From Daphnia pulex (taxonomy: Eukaryota > Arthropoda > Branchiopoda > Diplostraca > Daphniidae): a stretch of 64,000 bases of DNA. A program made the position numbers and the translations under genes. The stretch covers positions 9,486,001 to 9,550,000 of the forward strand of contig NC_060025.1 of the NCBI RefSeq assembly GCF_021134715.1, given 5' to 3'. How positions within the stretch are numbered: the first letter of the stretch is position 1; every line of letters starts with the position of its first letter. The notes under the pieces are model-generated. The model searched no databases. It was given only the letters and a program-made list of their open reading frames with translations, and was not told the DNA's origin. Positions 14,001 through 23,430 of this stretch are shown piece after piece.

Positions 14001-14658
14001 TCAATAAACTCACGTCATCCCATTTACGACATTTTTCCCGAAAAATCTTGGACCGTGTTCAATTGTTCGTGAATGTTGGGTTGAAATTCTGGTTTCCAAT
14101 TCACGTTAATTCCGGTCGCCTTTATTAGCTTAATTCTAATCATTCTACTTGTTTTTTCTTTCCAAACAGCAATCAGCCGACTACGATAGTGACAACACGA
14201 TGGCATCATTAAACGGACTGCCAGAGGCATTCGCTTCCAACGAGTTGGTGGGCGAGAGACTGTTGATCGCCAAACCAGCCCCACCACCTGGATTGATCCT
14301 CCTCAAGAAACACGCACCGATTTCGCAAGAACCTCAAGCTGTCTTTAATTCGCAGCCCGTTTTCAAACGAGCCACTCCAGTCCGAATGCTCGGAGACATG
14401 GTGATTTCATTAACCTTTTTTAAAAATTTAAAAATTTGAAACGAAATCATTTGTTTTGAATAGGTGTGGCCTCCAAAAGGGGCGGGCGGTGCGTCGGACA
14501 ATTGTACACAGTCGCCCGGCCTTGTCCGTCGTCAACCCAAAAATTACCAAGAATTTTTCAGCTCCAATCAGTTACCGGCAAATTTCCCGACCTATCGAGC
14601 TCCACCCGGCACCCAACATTTCGGGCTCGAAGAAGGAGAAAACACCACGCCCATGTAA
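8010..14658 (+). CDS. Zasp: Zasp-family (Alp/Enigma) protein with ZM motif, short form without PDZ or LIM in this window
   Basis: The spliced model is 8010-8015, 8904-9058, 11224-11354, 11945-12159, 14170-14400 and 14464-14658. All junctions are GT-AG and the phases add up to 933 nt, or 310 aa. The start is ATG-GAG followed at once by the donor GTAAGT. The second exon encodes a ZASP-like motif with QYNSPLDLYS, typical of Alp/Enigma proteins that bind alpha-actinin at muscle Z-discs. The rest is Pro/Gln-rich and low in structure (for example APPVPPKPG near residue 160). The TAA stop is at 14656-14658. No PDZ exon was found upstream in the window and no LIM exon before the stop. This may therefore be an internally promoted isoform of a larger gene, or a Zasp66-like protein. 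Family assignment is firm; isoform status is inferred. Confidence 0.8.
9059..11223 (+). other. Zasp intron
   Basis: A 2.2-kb intron bounded by GTGAGT and TTTTTAG. No further gene was recognised inside it. Short open frames near 10424-11029 show no family signature. Confidence 0.6.
12160..14169 (+). other. Zasp intron
   Basis: A 2.0-kb intron between a phase-0 donor (CAG/GTGAGC) and acceptor (AACAG/CAA). No RNA gene, mobile element or coding exon was recognised inside it. Confidence 0.6.
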
Positions 14659-15419
14659 AAGGCCCAAGAAACGATATGGGGGATTTTTTAAAAAGGCCCA
14701 ATTATAGCCATCCCTTTTTTTTTTAAATATTTGATTAGCCGCTTATAAAAAAAAGGATGGGAAATTGTTCCATACGAATGCAACATGGACGGGGGGGTTT
14801 TTTGTTAAAATTGTTACCTTGGAAAATCAAATTTTACATCTATCGCTTTGTGATAAATATGTATTGGAATGATGATTCGATTTGTCTAGCCTGGTTCTGC
14901 AAACTAGCTGGAAAAAAAGAACTTTTTAACAGCATCGTCAGCAGCTATCTTCTTCTTTTTTAAATCATGACCCACTGAATTTTTAAAATTTCTGAGCCTC
15001 ACTTTATTTTCTTTTGGCTTCTGCACTTGTAACCAGTGCAGTTCCAGCACTACCACAATGCTTCTTTTTTCCAGCTTTGGCAAGCGAAATTCAGGGGTCA
15101 TCAGTAAAAGAAAATGGATAACCCATAGTCGACAGCTGCGTACATCAAACTGCCTAGCCCCAATCGTCGTTTAACTGCCTCGTTCAACTTCTCTTACCAG
15201 TGTGCCTTCACATCTTTTTTTGTTTTCGAAATTTGTCCAATCTGTAGATCTTAATACATGATGACAAAACTGATGTTGTTCCATTTTTCCACAAATCAAT
15301 TCAAAAACAGAGGCGAATCAACAAATAAACAAATGTAGAGAAATGTTCATAGAAATGTTTTAAAACAAATATGCGAGCAATTTTTAGAGTAACTAAAATA
15401 TAGTTACATCAAAAGTGAA
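14659..15419. other. Convergent intergenic spacer (Zasp / HERC4)
   Basis: About 760 bases between two gene 3' ends. It is A/T-rich and must hold both 3' UTRs. No coding signal was seen. Confidence 0.5.
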
Positions 15420-18400
15420 TTAGGCTAGGGCGAAACCTTGAGTCTGTTGGATGGCTTGAAGCAACTTGTAGCGAAGCTTTTCCTTGGTGTTGTACAACGG
15501 AAGATCCAAGAGATTGAAACACGTATGGGCTACAGGCAAGTAAGAGTCGCCACCAACAGTCCTCTGAATGATTACCTGAGAGAAAAAAAAATTGAAATTA
15601 ATTACCAAAAACAAGTAAAAATAACAAATAAGACACATACTCTGACAGCCTTCATTCCCAAGATGGGTATACGATCAGAGCCGGTCAGGAAAAGGAGGAA
15701 ATTTTTCTTTTGCTCGAGAGACATCTCGTGGAAGACTTCCCAAAATAGACGTATAGTAGGGTGGTCGAAACTGTAGCCGTTTTTGTATTCGGCATTCTCT
15801 TGCAGCGCATACCAGTCGTAATTTTCATTGCCTGAAAAAAGGAAATGATAAATCATCCGCCAGTAATATAGGTCGTTTTATAAAGATTGAAAAACTAACC
15901 GACAACTAAATCCATGAGCTCATGCGACTGGAATAACCGGAGAACTCTTCCACCGCAGACTTTATGAAAGCCACGATTAAAGGCGTCAAAATGCTTGGCA
16001 ATTGACTTGTTCAAGATAAAATCCACATACAAATCGACATATTCTTGCCTGGAAAATGACAGAAAAATAGTTGAAAAGCTCATCCAACTTATTGCTACGA
16101 AATGGATTTCATACTTGTTCTTTTGAGTTACAAGAATATTCGCGCCGCCGGGTTTCAATTCGTCGGTTTGAACCGATCCAAAAACCTCGCGCGACATCAC
16201 AAAACTAAGGCAAAAAACATCTTCGACGTCATCTCCTTCATAGTCCAGCAAAGAGTGCAAGCTCCTAAACAAAGCAAGACAATTGATATGAGTAATAATG
16301 CTCTGTAGTCAAATTATTCCGTAATATACCTCATAAGAGTTGGACACAATCCGCCAATGTCGTCTAATTCAACCGGCTCGGCCAGCAACTTCTTGTACAA
16401 GACTAGTGGGAAAGGTAAATTGATGATGGTGAAATTGTAGATGGCTAAACCACAGAGCAACCCTAGAATTGTCATAATAATAATTAACAAGTGTGTGCAG
16501 TCACTTTTGTCATTTGAACTTACCAATTAAGAAATACATTCCTTGTTCCTCGAGCGATAATTCAGAAAACCATATCGCCCTGGTTTCTTGGTAATGTGCA
16601 AACATGCCATACTTGGGATCAAGTATCTCTTTCAACAACAACATGAAAAATTCTTTCCGCACTCCGCCAGCATCCTCAGCTTCCTCGCCATGAAATTTGA
16701 CCTAATAATATGTGAACGGTATTAACACTTGCAATCAAAAGACAAAAATGTAATTTACCTTCAATGGCTTCTTCAGGTCTTGGCTAGCGCATTTAGACAG
16801 TTCATTGATTGTATCGTTCACTAAATTATCACGTCGAACCTCAAGTATCAAGTACTGTTGGATCGCTGGAAAGCCAAAGTAAACGCCCCTGGTAGCAGCT
16901 TCTTGCATGGCTGAATGCATTTGTATATTCTGGTCGGCTTCCAAGAGCAAAGTCTTGGCTTTGGCATCGAAAACAAATGAGTAGTTGCAAAGGCGGAATT
17001 CCTACGAAAGACCAAAAGGATTTTTACTGATGGAGAGAGTTAGTCACGTATACTTGGTTTAGGTTCCCCACTTACTTTGTTGGGAGCGTCCACCAGCCAT
17101 TTAAAGTAATCCCTTTTCACATCAACCTTGTCCGTCAGTTCTGGGATGTAAAACTGCTCGTGTCCTACTTTTTTGGTAGCAGCTTGACGATTGACGTTGT
17201 TTATTTTCTTGAGTACATCCAGGCACATTTTGAGCCTGATGCCCAGTCTTGTCGTCTATAAAAACCGTGAACATTTTAAATACGTTTGACAGGATATGGA
17301 AAACTCAGTGGTACCTCTGTCGGATCAAAACTGGATGGTAAATGTATGATGTGAACGACGACTTGCTTAAAAATGTTGATGAGTCGAATAAAGTAATCAG
17401 TGTTTGCTGCCGCCAACCACATATCTGCAATCAAATAAACAAATCGTCAATATTGCTACTATTTTAATTTTTCAAATGAAAACAATTTGGTCGTACCATA
17501 AACTTTGCCGGCTTCAGGTTTCAGGCCAAGTAGAACGCAGGCAAACGGAAAATGCAACTCCTCAAAGAATTTGGGTTGCAGAAACTCGTGGTACAGCGGT
17601 AGAATGAGGTAAACACGCAATACTTCGATATCTGGGATCACTGGACTCAGACTCGAAAGCAGTTCGTTACATATACACCGTCGTAACTATAAATAATTAG
17701 TTCAATTCAAAGAGTTTTAATAATTTCAAATTAATTATTATCCCTGCGTGATTTGGTTACCAGGACGCAAATTGTCGGGTGCTCAATTCGACTTATCTGG
17801 CCAAAAGTTTCTGCTGCCAAGTGGAGATCAAGCCCTGGTCAATACAAACAAGCAATGAATTGAGTTAGATTTTTTTTTAAAATAATCAAAATCGAAATAC
17901 CATGATTTTTCGAACTGCAACCATAATGCGAACCATCAGCTCGTAAAAATGAGGCGTTGTAGCAAGCAAGATGCGAGAAAACGGTTTCAACATACCTGGG
18001 TCAGATAACACATTTTTATAGACATAAACTATTTAAAAAAAACGAGTTGAAATGAAATACCTAAGGAGGTCTAAATCAACAGCAACATCCGGATGTAGAG
18101 CTCGAACTTTCTTGATTTCATCAGGAAATATGCTGAGAATTTGAGTCGCCACCGCATGTTCTCGATAATCAGCTGATTCAAAGCTTTCCTAAATTATAAA
18201 AAACAACCATTTAGAATTTAAAACCAAAATCTTATAAAAATGCTCTTACAGTATAGGGAGAAACGAGAGAAAAACTCTGATCTCCACCGCAGAAAATGTT
18301 TCGCACCACCACACGTTTGGATTGAATGGCAGATAACGCTTCAGCGGTTTCTGTTGCTAAGTCTTTCACATCCTTGATCGAGTTGTTGTGTGACGTCTCC

Positions 18401-19766
18401 CACGGCCCAATGACAAGTTGCGGTGAATTTACATTGGCAGTTGACTTGGTGCCCAACTGGCCCGATCCGCCCAATCCAAAGGCGTATATCCGGCCCTTTG
18501 ACGGAACGAAAGCAAGCGTGTGACATCTAAAAAAATAAACCCCAAAAAGAAAATTGTCAAAATTAATTGCACTAGCAGTCGTAAAGTGGCATTCGCACCT
18601 CCCACAACATATCTGAGTAACCGTGGTGCCCATTAATTCCAACACTTTTCTTGGCAACATTTCATTGGCGGATGTGCAGTGGCCCAACTGGCCATACATG
18701 CCCGCTCCGAACGTAAAGACCCCTCCGTCACGGGTTAAGGCGGCAGTGTGATCCATTCCGCATCTAATGTACGTCACCCGTTGAAATCGCAAGCTCTTCA
18801 ATTGGGTCGGCTGAGGTCGATCCACTGTATCGCCGAGCCCCAACTGCCCGAAAGAATTCTTCCCCCAACCGTAGACAGCTCCTGATTAATTTTCAATTTA
18901 ACAATCATCTGATAATGGTAAATAAGGCTTGGGGGCTAAAATAATTACCTGAAGGAGTCACTGCAAAGCTGAAATCAGCGCCGCAGGATATATGACTAAT
19001 GGGGATTCCTTGCAGTAATTTGACCAGACAAGGTTTTGTTTCTGGTGTTCCAGAAGATCCTAATCCTAACTGCCCATGACTGTTGGAACCCCAGCAATAT
19101 ATTTCACCAACTACATATAAAGAAATGTGAATGATTAATTATTCAATAGAAAAGGTCATTTGTTACAAATTATGTAATTACCATTTGTCAGAGCCATTGA
19201 ATGGCTACGCCCACAGGCAATTTGAACAACTTGTTTGGTAGCCAAGGATTTCACCATTTTAGGAGTTGGCATCATGGATTCCTCTACATTTAAACCCAAT
19301 TGTCCGTTTGAATTAGAACCCCAGGCAAAGACCTCACCCCATTCATTTTGAGCAAGAGTGTGCTGTGCTCCACATGCAACTTGAGTGATATTATGAGCCT
19401 CTAAGCCATCTACTGGTTCTGAAATGATAACATTGCTTACAGCATGTTGTTGTTGACGTTGAATTCTCCACTAACCTGCTCGTGTCCTGGACCTGCCGTG
19501 TCCCAGCTGACCGTAATCATTTAAACCAAACGAAAACAGTTTGCCATCTTTCATCACTAGAATGGTGTGATTTTCTCCACAACCAACTGCAATGTAATAA
19601 AATGTTATTCATTAGAAATGTAAACAATACCAAAAAATATGAAATGGAGACCTTGGACAATGTCATCGACAAGTGTAAAAGGTGATACCCTAGGACTGGT
19701 GATGATTTCTTCTTCCAAACCCCCCAATCCCAGTTCACCATGCTTCATCCTTCCCCAGCAAAACAT
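15420..19766 (-). CDS. HERC4: HERC4-type RCC1-HECT E3 ubiquitin ligase
   Basis: Nineteen exons, minus strand in translation order: 19652-19766, 19476-19586, 19182-19418, 18949-19110, 18599-18881, 18250-18525, 18061-18189, 17901-17995, 17761-17834, 17497-17686, 17315-17424, 17076-17255, 16759-17001, 16524-16701, 16330-16462, 16115-16264, 15900-16048, 15641-15831 and 15420-15575. The total is 3162 nt, or 1053 aa, close to vertebrate HERC4. The start [16 protein letters not shown] opens the first RCC1 blade. Repeated WGxNxxGQLG/CGxxH motifs fill residues 1 to about 370 as a seven-bladed propeller. The remainder is the HERC linker and HECT domain, ending in LPVAHTCFN, with the ubiquitin-accepting cysteine at about residue 1020. 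It should transfer ubiquitin from E2 enzymes to cytosolic substrates. The frame is intact throughout, with short introns. Confidence 0.93.
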
Positions 19767-20316
19767 GGTTTATGAATGCCTTTCAGATTTTTTAAGCAGC
19801 CGGAATCGTCAAAATGAGAAAAATTGTACTCTTAAATTGCATTACTAGTGTTACACAAGTTTGACACTGTGATTTTTACGCCGTTAATTGATAACGGAAG
19901 ACACTTTCACCACCGTCCACTGGGATGCAGTGACAAAAGCGAAATAGTGGCCAAAATATTTTATGTGGCCACTGAATCGTGGATTGTTTTGCTTGAAATG
20001 TCTCGAACAAATTTCTCGACTGCTCGAGAAAAAATTGAAGTATCGATTACGATTAATCGATATCTAACAAACTTGCACAGATTACAAAGCTCGTATGTCA
20101 ACCGGTTCGTGAGGTGCTGAGGTCCGTGTCGTGTCAGTTTACCGGTCATAAAATACTTTACTAGAATTAATAATTTAAAAAAAAATAATTGAAATGAAAT
20201 TCTGACAGATGATAAAACAGTTTAATGAAATACGTTTAATTACGCGACTTATTATGAGTCATACCAACGAGTATACATTTAAAAAAATGAGCATTATTTA
20301 TGTGAATTTCTTTTTG
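19767..20316. other. Spacer upstream of HERC4
   Basis: About 550 bases between the HERC4 start codon and the severed C-terminus of the GalNAc-transferase gene. Both genes are on the minus strand, so this should hold the HERC4 promoter/5' UTR and the original 3' UTR of the upstream gene. No coding signal was seen. Confidence 0.5.
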
Positions 20317-20392
20317 TTAAATCTCTGGTTCGGATAGGTGATGATGTGATTGTCCGTCGACGGAAAACAATAATAGCGCCAACTGATCGTAA
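20317..20392 (-). pseudogene. Severed C-terminal codons of the chondroitin GalNAc-transferase gene
   Basis: Read on the minus strand, this stretch directly continues the frame broken at 34519, once the retroelement and one copy of the GAAG duplication are removed. It encodes about 24 residues beginning YDQLALLLF, with a TAA stop at 20317-20319. The family C-terminus has the same arrangement: NEAS, a short spacer, then a hydrophobic segment. With these codons the gene totals 1608 nt, or 535 aa, the usual family length. They now lie 14.1 kb from the rest of the gene behind an LTR-encoded stop, so they are presumably not translated. Confidence 0.88.
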
Positions 20393-20396
20393 GAAG
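20393..20396 (+). repeat. Target site duplication (left copy, GAAG)
   Basis: The four bases before the 5' LTR are identical to the four bases after the 3' LTR (34519-34522). A 4-bp duplication fits Ty3/gypsy-type integrases. Confidence 0.9.
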
Positions 20397-20677
20397 TGTA
20401 ATGTTAATTCACAGCATATGGCAAAGCCATTGACAAGTTCTCACACTTGTTGATGCGTTTACCATACGCACCTTCTTAATTACTTTAACAGGCATGGCTA
20501 CCATCAGACAAGCCATCGCTCATCATCCCGTATATAAATCGGACATTCGATCTATTTGAGGTCTCGATTGTACGGTCACTCGCTTATGCTTGTAATCGTG
20601 TTACAGTTGTCTTGGTTGATTCTCAATACACCTTTAACCGCACCTCTCGTGTTTGACTCTTGTGACTCATCATCACA
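20397..20677 (+). repeat. 5' long terminal repeat
   Basis: 281 bp with TG...CA ends, matching 34238-34518. U3 holds a TATA box (TATATAAA at 20531-20538), so transcription should start about 25-30 bases further on, near 20560-20575. No canonical AATAAA was seen in the LTR. Confidence 0.96.
20531..20538 (+). promoter_or_regulatory. TATA box of the 5' LTR promoter
   Basis: TATATAAA, 134 bases into the LTR, in a good position for a Pol II core promoter driving the genomic transcript. The same box occurs in the 3' LTR at 34372-34379. Confidence 0.6.
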
Positions 20678-20680
20678 AAT

Positions 20681-20698
20681 TGGTGAACGTGCCAGTTT
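20681..20698 (+). other. Candidate primer-binding site
   Basis: Three bases after the 5' LTR the sequence starts TGGTGAACGTGCC. The leading TGG is expected for pairing with a tRNA CCA end. The first six bases TGGTGA agree with the 3' end of eukaryotic tRNA-Trp, used by some gypsy clades, but the match does not continue without a gap, so the primer tRNA is uncertain. Confidence 0.45.
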
Positions 20699-20833
20699 GG
20701 ACTTCAAGACCTGCCGTGAGTCAACGAGAAGGAACATCGCCCCCAGCTGCCACACCACCTAGGACCAGACGACCAGACAACCCACAACGAGATCATCTAC
20801 ATCGAGGAAGGAAACATCAATTTTCTCAAAACT

Positions 20834-20841
20834 GTAAGTGA
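20834..20841 (+). promoter_or_regulatory. Splice donor in the leader, just before gag
   Basis: CT/GTAAGTG is a near-perfect donor with its GT at 20834, eight bases upstream of the gag ATG at 20842. Splicing from here would remove gag-pol and join the leader to downstream acceptors such as 26953, right at the env ATG. Use of the site is inferred, not shown. Confidence 0.6.
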
Positions 20842-23430
20842 ATGACGAATCCTCAAACAACAATTAGCGACACTTCGTTTACAGCTATTAATGAGTCTTT
20901 AATTGATGAGATAGACCTAGAAGAAGACGCGTACGTAAATTCCTTAGCTGATAGTGTACTAAAAGTTAGAAACAATTTTGTTACCCATTGGTCAAATTTA
21001 ATAAGTCTTTGTAAAAGTAATATAGATGAAACCTCAGATAAACGCTTAACACGAAGTAGTTATATTGCAAAAAGAAAGGAAGTCACAGGTCAAGTTTATC
21101 ATTTTTTGAAACAGTATACATTTGAATTGCATAAGAAGGAGTTTGGAAGTTCAGTCTATCTTACCGGCGAGGCTAAAGAAAAAGTTTTAGAAAAATTAGG
21201 GACATATTTCGTAGAATTAAAAGCAGACCCCAATAAATTTAACCCTTTGTTACAAAATGTTAGAGAAGCTCATAGTCGAGAAGTAGATTTTCGGAATAAA
21301 GCATTTAAAATATTTAAGAGGGAACTTCTTTTCAAACAATTAGCATTAGATGAGTATGCAAAGAATCTTGAACAAGACGTAGCGAACGAAACGAAAAAGA
21401 CTGAAAAAGAGGTAGATAAAGTAAGGAGAGAATTTTCAAAGAAAGTAGCCGATTCTTATCTAGAAAACACCCGTTTAACAGCAGAAGTAGAAACATTAAC
21501 CCGAACAAATTTTAAACAAGCAACTTTAATAGCAGATTTTAATAATAGACCCAAAGAAAGTCAGGCAAGCGATGAGAGTAAAACATTTTTGACAGAATAT
21601 GAGACAGCTAAAACCGATCTAGAAAAAGCTAAGAGCGAAATCATAGGACAGAACGACTGCATAAATGATTTAAGGGATTCTCTATCACAACTTAAGGAAG
21701 ACACTGAAGATAAAATAAAACAACTAAACCATAGCTACAATCTATTAGACAACGCACACGAAGCTTTGAAGAACGCAAGTAAATTAACAGAAGACGACGT
21801 AACAACACTTACAAATAAAAACCAAGAACTATCTCAGAAGCTAGACACCTTGCAAATTGAAGCCAACTCCAAAGAAGCAAGCATAAAAATTTTGAAAACA
21901 ACCAAACGAGACTTATCCAATAAAATCTCTGACCTCGAACAAGAAATTAAAGCTAAAGATTTATACATTCAAAAACATTTGAAATCGACTTTAGTAGCAG
22001 ATACGCAAACCCATTCAAAGCCCACTCAAACAACTAATATTATAACCATGACGTTAGGCAATAGTAATGAAGATGCACCAATAACTAAGAGCCATTTACG
22101 TGAATTATATTCACAGGACGAACGGAAATCTATTCCGATTTTTAAAGGCAAAAGAGGAGAGCAGTTAGTTAATAATTGGTTAAAAGATGCGGAAAGAGTC
22201 GCACAAAGCGCAGGGTGGGAGAAGAAAGATAAAATAAAATATTTTTCAGATAGACTAAGAGGAGATGCTGCGGATTGGCATAGTGATTATATGGAAAGAG
22301 CACAAGATGAGGAAGATTACGATGCATGGGAAAAAGCTTTAATAAATAGATTTCTTACAGAAACAGAGTTAGAAAATTTAAGAAAACAATTAAACGAGCT
22401 TCGGCAGACCCCCGATCAAAGCACACAAACTTTCGTTAGTAGAATTAATCAGTTATATGACATCATTCATGGAAAAGAAATTACATTAGGTGACAAAGCG
22501 ACGAACGAAGCTAAGGCATTAGCAATATCTCTGAGTCAAATGAGAGGCGAAGCTAAACAAAAAATTCTTTTAAAGGGTCTCTTGCCTAAAATATTGAAAA
22601 TAGTTTGGAGCCGCATGGATGTTGATAGTGCTTACGAAGACGTATGCGAAAACGCCTACGCCGCAGAAACTTTAGTTAATAGAATGGAACAGAATGAAGA
22701 TAAGAGTTTAAAGGCCACTATAGCAGGTATCTCTGCACACGATAACGAGCAAGATATAGAGATCTTGCGGCAGAAAACAAAGATTGTTCATTTAGAGAAA
22801 CAGTTAGCCGGTCTAACTATCGGTAAAAATGCTCCACAGGAAAACAACGAGATTGATTTTCCCTCAATAGCAGTTGCCGACGCCTTTAACAGACACAGAT
22901 CACCTTCCGGCGATCGTAGACGGTCCAATTCGGAAAATCGGATCCGTTTTCAGCACCCCCCAAGCCGCCAACACAGCGCGGATAGAAATATTCCTCGATC
23001 TAGAGGTACGAATAATCAACACCATAGATCACGTAGTTCTAGTGGTAACAGATATAATGATACACTAGATAACCGTCCGAGAAGAGAGCCAACTCCACCA
23101 CCACAAAATTATTCAAACAGATCACAAGGACAATTTCAGCGTCCCCAAAATTTTAATCCTATGTTTAATCCTCGTCGTAGATTTCAGAATTTAAGTGAAT
23201 ATCCCCAACATTTTCGAAACCAAACGTTTCGTGCCCATCAGGTACCGCGCCAGAATAACTTCGTTACCTCAGGTCCCCCTGGAGCTAGGCCACAGCATAA
23301 CGCTTGGTATAACCCAGCCCAAGGATTTAGAAATAAGAGACATATAGAGTGTTATGCTTGTGGAAAGCGAGGACACTACGCGCGAGAATGTCGCAGCGTG
23401 CCCCCGCCCCCGTCAACAGAACAGCAGTAG
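20842..23430 (+). CDS. gag: Retroelement Gag polyprotein with coiled-coil N-terminus and zinc knuckle
   Basis: 862 aa, starting at the first ATG after the leader donor. Residues 1 to about 400 are rich in Glu, Lys, Leu and Asn with heptad-like spacing, probably a long coiled coil (clearest at about 150-395). A retrotransposon-Gag capsid-like domain follows at about 428-530. The C-terminal third is Arg/Gln/Asn/Pro-rich and basic, as in nucleocapsid. One CX2CX4HX4C zinc knuckle is at C837-C840-H845-C850. The N-terminal half roughly doubles the usual gypsy Gag length and has no match that I recognise. The 3' end overlaps pol in another frame. Gag should form the virus-like particle and package RNA. 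Confidence 0.93.
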   Translation: MTNPQTTISDTSFTAINESLIDEIDLEEDAYVNSLADSVLKVRNNFVTHWSNLISLCKSNIDETSDKRLTRSSYIAKRKEVTGQVYHFLKQYTFELHKKEFGSSVYLTGEAKEKVLEKLGTYFVELKADPNKFNPLLQNVREAHSREVDFRNKAFKIFKRELLFKQLALDEYAKNLEQDVANETKKTEKEVDKVRREFSKKVADSYLENTRLTAEVETLTRTNFKQATLIADFNNRPKESQASDESKTFLTEYETAKTDLEKAKSEIIGQNDCINDLRDSLSQLKEDTEDKIKQLNHSYNLLDNAHEALKNASKLTEDDVTTLTNKNQELSQKLDTLQIEANSKEASIKILKTTKRDLSNKISDLEQEIKAKDLYIQKHLKSTLVADTQTHSKPTQTTNIITMTLGNSNEDAPITKSHLRELYSQDERKSIPIFKGKRGEQLVNNWLKDAERVAQSAGWEKKDKIKYFSDRLRGDAADWHSDYMERAQDEEDYDAWEKALINRFLTETELENLRKQLNELRQTPDQSTQTFVSRINQLYDIIHGKEITLGDKATNEAKALAISLSQMRGEAKQKILLKGLLPKILKIVWSRMDVDSAYEDVCENAYAAETLVNRMEQNEDKSLKATIAGISAHDNEQDIEILRQKTKIVHLEKQLAGLTIGKNAPQENNEIDFPSIAVADAFNRHRSPSGDRRRSNSENRIRFQHPPSRQHSADRNIPRSRGTNNQHHRSRSSSGNRYNDTLDNRPRREPTPPPQNYSNRSQGQFQRPQNFNPMFNPRRRFQNLSEYPQHFRNQTFRAHQVPRQNNFVTSGPPGARPQHNAWYNPAQGFRNKRHIECYACGKRGHYARECRSVPPPPSTEQQ

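Noticed and set aside
20556-20762. Open frame in the LTR (repeated at 34397-34594)
   Set aside because: It ends differently in the two copies because it runs out of the LTR into unlike DNA; no sign of coding.
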